A stretch of 64,000 nt of DNA from the NCBI GenBank assembly GCA_007115705.1, contig QXEO01000339.1, positions 8,272,518 to 8,336,517 on the forward strand, in the 5' to 3' direction. The notes below the pieces were generated by a model. That model did not search any database, was not told where the DNA came from, and saw nothing but the letters and a program-made list of their open reading frames with translations. The position numbers were made by a program, and so were the translations under genes. How positions within the stretch are numbered: position 1 is the first letter of the stretch; each line of letters opens with the position of its first letter. The stretch is from Dactylis glomerata (Eukaryota > Streptophyta > Magnoliopsida > Poales > Poaceae). This document shows positions 42,579 through 51,810 of this stretch, piece by piece.

Positions 42579-44535
42579 CGGCCCTCAGGGTGGATATGGC
42601 AACGGTGATGGAGGTTGCTATGGAGGTGGCGACAGTAACTCCCAGCAAGGAGGCAATCGTCCTCGCTACAATGGTCCACCATGCCAGATTTGTACTAAGC
42701 CAGGTCATCCAGCTAATAAGTGCTTTAACAGGTACAATCGTAATTTTGTTACCTCAGAAGTGCAAGTTCATGCAGCCACAACAAACTCCCATGAGACTCC
42801 TTGGTATATTGACACCGGGGCGACTGATCATATCACTGGAGAGCTTGAGAAATTAGCTATCTGAGACCGCTACCACGGCAATGAACAAGTCCACACTGCA
42901 AGTGGACAAGGTATGGCAATACAACATATTGGTCACGCATCTTTTCATACTCCTGATCGTCCAATTCATCTCAATAATATTTTGCATGTTCCCCAAGCCA
43001 CCAAAAGCCTTGTCTCTGCATCGAAACTTGTTTCAGATAACAATTCTTATGTTGAGATTCATCCAAAATTCTTTTTTGTTAAGGATCAGGACATGGGGAG
43101 AACTCTTCTTCACGACGCGAGTAACAATTCTCTCTACCCCTTCAATGGCGTCACTTCATCTCCTAAAAAACATGCTCTTAGTACAAGGAGTCCTTCTGCT
43201 CAGTGGCATGCACGTCTTGGTCATCCATTGTCTTCCATCGTCCAGCAAATTCTTAGTAGCAATAAGATTTCAGTTTTCGATAAACATGATGAGTCAGTTT
43301 GTGATGCGTGTCAAAAGGGCAAAAGTCATCAGTTGCCCTATCCTAAGTCTACTAGTGTCTCTTGTGCTCCTTTAGAGCTTATTTTCTCAGATGTTTGGGG
43401 TCCTGCCCCTGTTACCTTTGGTCGCTACAAATATTATGTAAGTTTTATTGATGATTTCAGTAAATTTACATGGATCTATTTGCTTAAGAATAAATCTAAT
43501 GTGTTCAGAAGTTTCGTGATTTTCAACAACATGTTGAACGTCTCTTTGATCGCAAAATTTTGGCGTTTCAGTTTGACTGGGGTGGTGAGTATCAAAAGTT
43601 GAACTCTTTCTTCAATCATGTTGGTATTGCTCATCATGTATCCTGCCCCCATGCTCACCAGCAAAACGGCTCTGCTGAACGCAAGCATCATCATATTGTT
43701 GAAGTTGCCCTCTGTATTTTAGCACATGCATCTATGCCACTTAAATATTGGGATGAAGCTTTCCTAACTGCAGTCTATCTTATTAATCGCTTGCCTAGTA
43801 GAGTCATTCATAATAAAACTCCTACAGAGCTCATGTTTAAATCTCCACCAGACTATTCTTTTCTTCGCACATTTGGTTGTGCAGTGTGGCCGAATCTCCG
43901 ATCCTATAACCAATGCAAGCTTCAATTTAGATCCACCCAATGTGTTTTCCTTGGCTACAGTGGTCTTCATAAAGGCTACAAGTGTCTAGACATAGCTACT
44001 GGTTGCCTCTATATTTCTCAGGATGTTACGTTTGATGAGTCGGTCTATCCATTTTCTCATCTTCATCCTAATGCTGGAGCTTTGTTGCGCACTAAAATTC
44101 AACTCTTACCCTCTGTTTTGTGTAATCCTTCAATCTTGGATCAGGAGAATGAATTGTGTCATGATCATATGTCTGTATCTGCTAATTTTTCTCTTGATGA
44201 TAGTCTACAGGAACCTTCTATTGTAGGAAATTCGGGTGCAAATCTCACAATTGATCCTGCTGCAAACTCTGGAGACAGCCATGTAGAATCAGCCTTGGGA
44301 TCTGGTCTGCAAGATCCACCGGCCACTCCCGCGTCGTCCCGGGTGCGCTCCAACCCGCGCTCGCCACCTGGTGCTCCCTCAGCCTCTCCTTTTTCTGGGC
44401 CCAGCAGCCATCATGGCGGGAGCAGCCCCAATGATTGCGCTCATGATTGTGCCTCGACAGCCGGCTCTGATCCCGAGCTGTCTCTGTCTCAGTCCGCTGG
44501 TTCTAATCCCACGGGATCTTCTCATGCACACAGCC
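42579..44535 (+). pseudogene. gag-pol: Copia gag 3' part, protease and integrase
   Basis: Gag resumes with a Gly-rich stretch and a CCHC zinc knuckle (CQICTKPGHPANKC), then a protease start (WYIDTGATDHITG). TGA at 42862-42864 interrupts it. The GAG-pre-integrase region (WHARLGHPLSS) and integrase follow (FSDVWGPAP, FIDDFSKFTWIY, FDWGGEYQ, HQQNGSAERKHHHIVE, with the D,D,E residues visible). A frameshift lies near 43505-43515. The Ser/Pro-rich spacer before RT is cut by a LINE at 44536. These are the enzymes that mature Gag and insert the cDNA. Confidence 0.8.
44524..44535. repeat. Left TSD of the LINE insertion
   Basis: ATGCACACAGCC is repeated at 45219-45230 directly after the LINE poly-A tail. 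Confidence 0.9.
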
Positions 44536-45218
44536 AATAATGAGGTGTTATCTGATCTATGGTCATTTCCTGGACATAATGGTAAATATCCCACTAGAAA
44601 GGTATATCTTAAATTAACTGAGTCTGGTACAGCTCCTCCTCCATATAAATGGATTTGGAAATCTTGCTGCCTCCCCAAGCAAAAGTTTTTCTTCTGGGTG
44701 CTGCTACAGGACAGACTTAATACCAGGAACCTCCTGGCCAGGAAGAACTTCTATATTGATTCAAAGTACTGTATATTGTGTGGTGATCAGGTGGAGGAAA
44801 CTATGATGCATTTATTCTTCGAATGTGACTTCAGCCAAACTTTCTGGTGGAAAATTGGTGAAGAATGGAATCTAGATTTTGACTTGATCAATATGATCAT
44901 TGATGCAAAAAAAAACAGATCTCCAAATCATTTCTTCAAAGAAGCTCTGATGTGTGGATGCTGGAGTATTTGGAATGAAAGGAATGGTATCATCTTTGAT
45001 GGAAAGCACAGAGATTTGAACCACTGCTACTCATTTTTAAAATCCTCTGTGGGTATGATTAGGCATAGGGTTAAGCCTAGTCTTAAGGAAGGAATGCAAA
45101 ACTGGCTGGATACCTTGTAATTTACTTACTAGTTAAAACTCTGTACATATCTATCTTTTTTAAAAAATTGAAAAATGGCACAGTGGGGGCCTTCCCCACT
45201 GTTTATGTGTCAAAAAAA
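44536..45218 (+). mobile_element. 5'-truncated LINE inside Copia, with 12-bp TSD
   Basis: 683 bp between two ATGCACACAGCC copies. It encodes about 190 residues of a LINE protein C-terminus (YKWIWKSCCLPKQKFFFWVL, CILCGDQVEETMMHLFFEC, CWSIWNERNGIIFDGK), then a stop at 45118-45120, a 3' UTR and GTGTCAAAAAAAA. The zinc-binding Cys/His residues are intact and there is no stop in the surviving frame, so the copy is fairly young. Confidence 0.9.
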
Positions 45219-46948
45219 ATGCACACAGCCGATCCTCTGTGCCAACTTCTCCCGTGCCCGATCTTGTGCTCGATACTGTGCCTGATCAGCGGGTGCATAC
45301 ACGCTCCCAAAATGGCATATTTCGCAAGAAGACTACTCCGAATGGCTTTATTAGATGGGGTAACTTTTGTATCACTAGTGAACCAGAGAATCTTGAAGAA
45401 GCTGTTGGACATGCTCAATGGAAGGAGGCTATGGATGAAGAGTTTTCGACATTAATGGTTAATAAAACTTGGCACTTGGTTCCTCGACCCCCTAACAGTA
45501 ATGTTATTGATTGTAAATGGGTCTATAAGATAAAGCGGAAGTTCGATGGTACTATTGATCGTTATAAAGCTCGCATTGTGGCTAAAGGATTCAAGCAGAG
45601 GTATGGCATTGATTATGATGACACATTTAGTCCCGTTGTAAAACATGCAACTATTCGTATAATTTTGTCTCTTGCTGTGTCGCAAAACTGGGTTCTATGT
45701 CAGTTAGATGTGAAGAATGCGTTCCTTCATGGCGCTCTGGAAGAAGATGTCTACATGAGACAACCTCCTGGATATGAGGATTCTGTTTATCCTGGTTATG
45801 TTTGCAAGCTTGATAAAGCTTTGTATGGTCTGAAGCAAGCGCCTCGTGCATGGTATTCTGGGCTGTCCTCCAAACTTGCTTCTCTTGGGTTTGCTTCTTC
45901 TCAGGCCGATACTTCACTGTTCTTCTATCGCAAGCATGGCATCACTATTTTTATGCTTGTTTATGTTGATGATATTATTGTCACTAGTTCCTCGATGCAA
46001 GCTGTTGATGCTGTTCTAGCTGACTTGCGCATGGATTTTGCTCTTAAGGATCTTGGCTCTCTTAGTTATTTTCTTGGCATGGAGGTGAAACCTGTCGGTC
46101 ATGGTATTTCTCTGTCTCAAACACAATATATTACAGATGTGTTACAGCGTGTTGGTATTGGGGACTGTAAGGCAGTTACCACCCCACTATCTACATCTGA
46201 AAAGTTGTGTGTATCTGAAGGAGGGCTCCTTAGTGATGATGATGCTACCAGGTACAGGAGCATCGTTGGTGCCCTACAATATGTAACTCTTACAAGGCCG
46301 GATATCTCCTTTTCTGTCAACAAAGTTTGCCAGTTTTTACATGCACCCACAACTGTTCATTGGACAGCTGTTAAGAGAATTCTTCGGTATTTGAAGTATA
46401 CTCTTACTCTTGGCTTGAAATTTGTCAAGTCTGATTCTACATTGGTTAGTGTTTTTTCTGATGCAGACTGGGCTGGTTGTCCAGATGATAGAAGATCCAC
46501 AGGTGGATATGCAGTTTTCTTTGGTGGTAATCTTGTAGCTTGGAGTGCACGGAAGCAAGCAACTGTGTCAAGATCTAGTACTGAAGCAGAATATAAATCC
46601 TTGGCTAATGCTATAGCAGAAGTAATATGGGTACAAACATTGCTGACTGAACTTGGTATAAATCATCCTAAGGCAGCAACGCTTTGGTGTGATAATCTTG
46701 GTGCTACATATTTGTCAGTCAATCCTGTCTTTCATGCTAGGACAAAACATATTGAAGTGGATTATCACTTTGTTCGAGAGAGGGTTGCTGATAAGCTACT
46801 AAATATTCGGTTTGTACCAACAGGAGATCAAGTTGCTGATGGATTTTCTGAACCTTTGTCAGTTCGACAAATGCAAGCTTTTCGGTGCAATCTCAACTTA
46901 GATAAAGTTATGATTGAGGGAGGATGTAAAACAACTAGGAACTTGTAG
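45219..46948 (+). CDS. pol: Copia reverse transcriptase-RNase H
   Basis: The frame continues from 43560-44523 across the LINE without shift and stays open for over 560 codons. It has the Copia RT domain (ANWHLVPRP-type start seen as KTWHLVPRPP, DVKNAFLHG, YGLKQAPRAW, catalytic LVYVDDIIVTSS) and RNase H (DADWAGCPDDRRSTGGY, SSTEAEYKSLA, LWCDNLGA, TKHIEVDYHFVRE). It would make the element cDNA. This half of the polyprotein shows no lesion, in contrast with the upstream half. It runs a few codons into the 3' LTR. Confidence 0.85.
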
Positions 46949-47066
46949 TAGTTGTGTTGTAACCGGTTTGGTAGAATATAAACCAGACTTGTAGTACAAG
47001 ATGTAATCTCCTTGTAATTGTAAAACCATCAGGTCTTTGACCGATATATTAACACGGAACTTTTCA
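46925..47066 (+). repeat. 3' LTR of the Copia element (32-bp deletion)
   Basis: Preceded by the polypurine tract GATTGAGGGAGGA. It matches the 5' LTR except for one substitution and a missing 32 bp between GGAAC and TTTTCA. Confidence 0.85.
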
Positions 47067-48337
47067 TAGTAAGCCACGCATGTAGAAACAAAAAACATTA
47101 AAAGTATTTATAATAAACTTTTATACTCATGTATTTTTTTTGTCAATTCATGGTCGTAGCAATATGTTGTGCTACATTTCAACTGTATTATGTAATGAAA
47201 ATTACATTAGTATTTAATACATTGCACTTTACAAAGGTAATTAAACTAAATCTTTTCAAATATGACAAAATAAAGATTACATTTCTTCTTTGAATAACTT
47301 GTGTCACTTAATAAATACAGTGTAATATCTGGATATATATCCCTATCTATCTTGTTAGAAATCTCTAACTCGTATGCTATGGAATATCCTAAGAGAATTT
47401 TCTAGTTGTCATAAAAATGATATAGAATAAGAGAATTTAAATATTGGCATGTGGAAATTTGTACCACAAGCTGAAAACAGGGCCGAGGTAGTCCACAAAC
47501 TTGTTATGCGGCGCAAAATTGGTCCACATCAACATGGCGGGGACATGTGATTTTTTTTAAGGAAAATCCATTGTACTTTTTTTCAGCCTTGACATTCCCC
47601 CTTTTTAATTCAAACTGCAATGTGATGCTTGACGAACACGCTCGAGGCTGTGGTGATGCCCCCATGATCCGTGTTGGCCTCTCCTCGTACTCCGCCAGCA
47701 ACAACACGCCGCCATCCACGTCCTCCGTTTCCGTGGCTGCCTCCTGGTTGCCGTCCGAGCTGCTCCACCAGCTTCAAGTGCAGGAATTGTCACTCTCCTC
47801 GCCATGCCATGGATTCTCGGGCTTCTCTGCCTGTCTAGTAACTCTCTCGTCACACGCATCACCTGCCACCCCCTAGTAGCTTCAAGAGAAAACAATGATC
47901 TTAAAGAGAGAAGATGAGTGTAAGTGAAGAAAATTACAATAAACGACAATTATGGCGTGTGTAACAGAATACCACCGCAATTGTGTTTTCGGACAAAAAC
48001 AACCCACATTGATGTCTTGAAAAAAATCCTAAGCAATATAAATACACACAATATCAATCTGAAACAAGTAATATATTCCCAGGGGGGCTAGGACAAATCG
48101 CAAGGAAGTTTGAATGGCGGATGACTGACCGTAGACCGGCTTCACCGGAAATGCATTTTCGGACTTTGGAGGGAAAAGGGTACAAGTGCAAAAAAAAAAT
48201 GTCCAAGGAGATTTTCATAAAAGAAAACAACACCACGTGTCCTCACAAAGGTGATATTGGCTATTTTTGTACCGCATAACAAGGTCTTGGACTAACTCGT
48301 CCCACTTTCCAACTAATTTCATGAAGTTGCAAGGTGT
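47067..48337. other. Stretch without a supported gene
   Basis: The first 400 bp are very AT-rich. Short ORFs around 47547-47949 on both strands overlap each other and lack recognisable motifs. The last 300 bp would be the 3' UTR and downstream region of the kiwellin-like gene. Confidence 0.4.
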
Positions 48338-48916
48338 TTACGCATCGGACCAGACGACGTCTTCTAGACCAACATCCTGGTCAAGACCTAGGGCGACCCA
48401 CACGGCCGGTGAGGCATCGACCACATTGTAGCCACACGGCTGCTCGTAGTTGTGTTCAGCATCGCAGCCGTTCAATGAGTCACACTCGTCCACCACCATG
48501 GCGTACACGAAGGCGCCATTTTTACTGGTGATCTTGATGTTGTGGCCACAGCGGGACATGTTGTTGTACCAGCCGGTGGAGAGTGCCACAACCATCTCGG
48601 AGTCGTCATGGTACGCCATGTCGCACTCTGACGGGTAGCCGCCGTCCTCACCCTTCCTGAAGCTGTTGACCGTCATAACGGCCCATGTGGCGGGGATGGT
48701 TACCGGCGGCGAGCAGAGGAGGCCGTCCACGCAGCACTCTGGACTGTTGTTCGTGTTGCAGTCGCCGGACCTGCCGGGGAGGTAGCCGCTGTACTGGCAG
48801 CCGGCGGCGACGTCGAAACCCGGGTGTGGAGATAGAGAGGACTCGCAGTAGCCACATGTGGGGAGCGCGACAAGGAGGAAGATCGCCATGGTGGCTCGAG
48901 CACTCGCAGTAGCCAT
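48338..48916 (-). CDS. Kiwellin / ripening-related secreted protein
   Basis: A single-exon 192-residue protein on the - strand. Residues 10-24 form a hydrophobic signal peptide (MAIFLLVALPTCGYC). Then come the kiwellin features: CQYSGYLPGRSGDCNTNN and PECCVDG, followed by a double-psi beta-barrel with MTVNSFRKG, GGYPSECDMAYH, VVALSTGWYNN, VVDECDSLNGCD and NVVDASPAVWVALGL. Cysteines expected to form disulfides are present and the length is normal for the family. These are secreted apoplastic proteins; a maize member binds and inhibits a fungal chorismate mutase effector (established for ZmKWL1), so a defence role is plausible. The second Met (48889) has a GCCACCATGG context and directly starts the signal peptide, so it may be the true start. 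No lesion is seen. Confidence 0.9.
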   Translation of the reverse strand: MATASARATMAIFLLVALPTCGYCESSLSPHPGFDVAAGCQYSGYLPGRSGDCNTNNSPECCVDGLLCSPPVTIPATWAVMTVNSFRKGEDGGYPSECDMAYHDDSEMVVALSTGWYNNMSRCGHNIKITSKNGAFVYAMVVDECDSLNGCDAEHNYEQPCGYNVVDASPAVWVALGLDQDVGLEDVVWSDA

Positions 48917-49130
48917 CTCAACAACACTAGCACTGTTATTGTTGACTAATTTGGAGTTCTGTTTTTCTGGACGACAGCCAGAGGGTCCTGACTCCTGAGA
49001 TTATGTAGTCGTCTTCCCGAAGCGGAAAATTGCCTGGAAATGGCACTTCACACGACAGCCCCAAATGGCGCTTCAGACAAGATCATTCAGGCTCCAAATG
49101 GCACTCATGCAGTCCAAGATGGCTCAGTAA
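48917..49130 (-). promoter_or_regulatory. Short promoter region of the kiwellin-like gene
   Basis: Only 214 bp separate the ATG from the Harbinger element. No canonical TATA box is seen on the - strand; CATAATC near 49000 is the nearest match. Three copies of an AAATGGC(A/G)CTTCA-like word occur at about 49039, 49064 and 49097 and could be binding sites. Confidence 0.35.
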
Positions 49131-50239
49131 GGGTGTGTTTGGTAGCCCGGTTCAAGTGAGAAACACTATCTCCCTCCATATATGCTGTTGCTAGACAAGC
49201 TGAGGTGAGATATTCTTCTGCGTTTGGTAGCCTGGGTCTATTGAAACAAGCTGAGATGAGATGTTGTTTGGTTGTTTATCTCAGCTGAGAATCGAAATTT
49301 TTATATATAGGTCCTTGGACAGAAAATAAATAAGCAATCAAATCCCTAAACTGAAAATAAAAAGCAATCAAGTCCCTAAACTAAAAATAAAAAGCAATCA
49401 AGTCCCTAAACTAAAAATAAAAAGCAATCCGGTCCCTACATCTAGATCTCGCCGGAACCAATGTCAACCACGGCCGGAGCTTGACCACGGCCGGAGCTCT
49501 ACCACCGTCGGAGCTTGACACGGCCAGGGGAGGCGACAACCGAAAACGGCCGAGTACTGCGTCGAGCCGCCGGCGTCCTGCGCAAAGGAGGCGGCGACAG
49601 AGGCCGGCGGCGAGGGGAAGGAAGGGCGGCGGCGAACTTTGCGTGCGGGGGCGTAGGAGTGAGCTAGTCCCTCGCCTGCCGCCGAGCTCGCCGGGGAGAG
49701 GAGGAGGGCACCGGCGCGAGGTGCCTCTTCCTGGGCGCGAGCTAGGGCACCGGCGCGTCGCCTGTCTCTGCCGTCTGGGGCGCCTGTCTCTGCCGTCTGG
49801 GGCGCCGATGGCGCGAGCTGACAGGGAGAGGAGGAGGGATCCGGGGAGAGGATGAGGGCGCCGGCGCAGGTGCCTTTTCCTGGGCGCGAGCTGCCTCGGC
49901 CGGCTGGGGCATCGACGGCGGTCGTCCTCGGGAGGAAGGTGGCGGCTGGAGGAAGAGATAAGAGAAAGAAAGAGGTGGGGGAAATGAGAGGAGAAAGAGG
50001 TGGGGGGTGGGGGTCTGGGGGACCGTCGGGTGCCAGAACAGTGTTTTGCGGGATCAACTCAACCGAGCTCGGTTGCGAAGCTCGATTTGAGCTTCTCAAC
50101 CGGGCCTGGCTGAGAGGGCATTTTCGCATGAGGTCGGCAGTGCTGAGATAGACCGAGCCGACCTAACAAACAGCATATTGTTAGTTGAGCTAGGTTGAGA
50201 TGGGAGTTTCTCAGTTCGGCCGGGCTACCAAACACACCC
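49131..50239. mobile_element. Tourist/Harbinger-type element upstream of the kiwellin-like gene
   Basis: Ends are GGGTGTGTTTGGTAGCCCGG on the left and its near-perfect inverse on the right, flanked by TAA at 49128-49130 and 50240-50242, the PIF/Harbinger target. It is 1109 bp with no transposase. The interior is GC-rich from 49450 to 50150 with random-looking open frames. Confidence 0.85.
49319..49440 (+). repeat. Four tandem repeats of about 30 bp
   Basis: Units of AAAATAAAAAGCAATCAAGT followed by CCCTAAACT are repeated four times inside the Harbinger-type element. Confidence 0.85.
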
Positions 50240-50276
50240 TAAGGAACTCGGCTCAACCAAAGCAAATTGATACTAC

Positions 50277-50283
50277 TATAAAT
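50277..50283 (+). promoter_or_regulatory. Orphan promoter-like TATA box
   Basis: CTACTATAAATCAAGG is followed about 30 bp later by CTCTCACACACATAGAAG, which looks like a plant TATA box and start region. No coding sequence follows on the + strand, so it may be a decayed promoter. Confidence 0.25.
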
Positions 50284-51170
50284 CAAGGACTTTCCCTCTC
50301 AGGCTCTCACACACATAGAAGCGTACTAATTAAACTCCTTAGCTGACAAGCTTAAGCAAGTTAATATCAGACAATACGTAGAAGGCGAGTTCACAACTTC
50401 AGTCGAGTTTACGCCACAAATGAAAACGTTGCAGACTGGTCCGTGTAAGAAATCTTTGAGTGGTAAACTGTGCATTGGTGGTTGTAGCATTTTCAACATA
50501 AATTTGTCTGATGAGGCACCTGATTAGTTCATTTTCAGCGGGTTAGATCTTATCGATGACATGTTGCATCTTAGGCAGGATAGGAATTAGGAAGTACATG
50601 GAAATGGAAAAAGCTTGTTTAATACGCAGGAAAGAAAACCACTAGAATCAATATTAACGATAACGAACACAAATGTTTGTTTAGCTGTAGCTTGCCTACT
50701 AGAATTAGTAGTGCCCGTTGGTTGGTCCTATGCTACATGGTCGTTCTTATCTTGGGCACACCATATGCATTCTTCTCCCAACTCTTTCTCTCTTTTGCAT
50801 CTTCCGGATGATCTGACGCTTCAAGAAGTTACCTGTTGAATGCATTGCTTGGAGTTACTCTTACTTGATCTTTTGGGTGAAAACTCATGATCTAACCCTA
50901 ATCGGCTTGATCCGACAACATTGTCACTTACATGTTGTTCCCTTTCTAAAGACGCTGATTTTAGAGAACCATTACCATTCTCAAACTCCATGTGTTGTCA
51001 AGTCATGATAAGTCTTGCTACCACAAGTATAGGGGGTCGATTTAATGTTCATGCAAAGTTATTTCATTCTGATTTATATTTGACGCGATGAGGCACAACA
51101 ATACCACTAATGCTACTCTCTATAGCATCGCAAGATCTCGTCGAGATCATAAAGTCAAAGCTCTACATGT
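50284..51170. other. Stretch without a supported gene
   Basis: One short + strand ORF (50615-50839) has no recognisable features. No repeats or terminal motifs were seen. Confidence 0.4.
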
Positions 51171-51382
51171 ACTCCCTCCATACCAGATTATTGGGCAATT
51201 ATGTATTTTAAGACAAACTTTAACCATTAATTTTAGTCAAGAAAATATGAGATATTTGACATAAAAATTATACCATTAGAAAGTTCTTTTGAATATGAAT
51301 CCAATGGTATAATATTTATATAATATATCTTATATTTTCTTTACTAAAATCCAATGAAAAAAATAGCACGCTAAAACGTCGC
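51171..51382 (+). mobile_element. Stowaway/Mariner-like MITE, right end missing
   Basis: Starts TACTCCCTCCATACCAGATT and has the arm GACAAACTTTAACCATTAAT. The second arm begins (CTTATATTTTCTTTACTAAA) as its inverse but stops after ATCCAATG, where AGCG-type repeats begin. Confidence 0.55.
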
Positions 51383-51510
51383 TATAGCGCATCTAGAAGG
51401 CAAACATCATGTTATGCGAAATCTGCTCGCTACGATGCTATACATGTTTTTAGCGTGCATAGCATGCTATTTTTTGTAACGCTATAGCGCGCTAAACACG
51501 CTATTTTTGA
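51383..51510. repeat. AGCGCGCTA-type palindromic repeat cluster
   Basis: Words such as ATAGCACGCTA, CGCTATAGCGC, TTAGCGTGCATAGC and GCTATAGCGCGCTAAA are packed into 125 bp in both orientations. Similar to 18028-18118; hAT-like subterminal repeats are a possible source. Confidence 0.5.
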
Positions 51511-51535
51511 GAACAATGAGTAAATCACAAGAATT

Positions 51536-51760
51536 GTGCTTAAAGTTTTGCAAATTGTAGCTGAACCTGAAGGTGTAGACGTTGAAGAATCAACATCACA
51601 AGGATCAACACCAAAACATAAAAAGAAATTTTTTCATCCTACAAAGATAAAGTTACTTCCTGTTTATCGTGATGATGAGCTGCAATCTGCGGGTTCTTCT
51701 TCTGAATCGAAAGATGTTTCCATGCATTCTCCTTCATCTAGTTCATGTTTATCTGAATAA
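51536..51760 (+). pseudogene. C-terminal protein fragment of unknown family
   Basis: A 74-codon reading (LKVLQIVAEPEGVDVEESTS, KHKKKFFHPTKIKLLPVYRD, Ser-rich end SSSSCLSE) stopping just before the LINE. The lysine-rich then serine-rich pattern looks like the disordered end of a real protein. It follows the AGCG-type repeats, so it may be cargo or remnant of the same transposon. Not recognised. Confidence 0.3.
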
Positions 51761-51810
51761 TTGCTTGCTTATTTCTCGTTGTCTATCATAAAGATGTGTG
51801 TTCTTCATTC

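Larger units (their letters stand above)
25477..47066 (+). mobile_element. Ty1/Copia element carrying nested insertions
   Basis: Short LTRs (25477-25650 and 46925-47066), an initiator-Met primer-binding site and a Copia-ordered gag-integrase-RT-RNase H frame define this element. It is interrupted by the nested A/B/C stack (26578-42573) and by a LINE (44536-45218); without them it is about 4.9 kb. The 3' LTR has lost 32 bp near its end relative to the 5' LTR. I found no matching 5-bp duplication (GCAAG on the left, TAGTA on the right). Lesions: amber at 26030-26032, TAA at the insertion site, TGA at 42862-42864, one frameshift near 43505-43515. Confidence 0.9.

Noticed and set aside
25472..47071. 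A 5-bp TSD for the outer Copia element
   Set aside because: GCAAG on the left and TAGTA on the right do not match; later damage at the 3' LTR end or an inter-element recombination could explain it.
47547..47949. Short ORFs on both strands as a small gene
   Set aside because: The two frames overlap and neither shows a signal peptide, domain or conserved-looking pattern.
49464..50129. 221-codon - strand ORF in the Harbinger-type element
   Set aside because: Pro/Ala/Ser low-complexity reading of GC-rich sequence, with an overlapping open frame on the other strand; no homology that I recognise.
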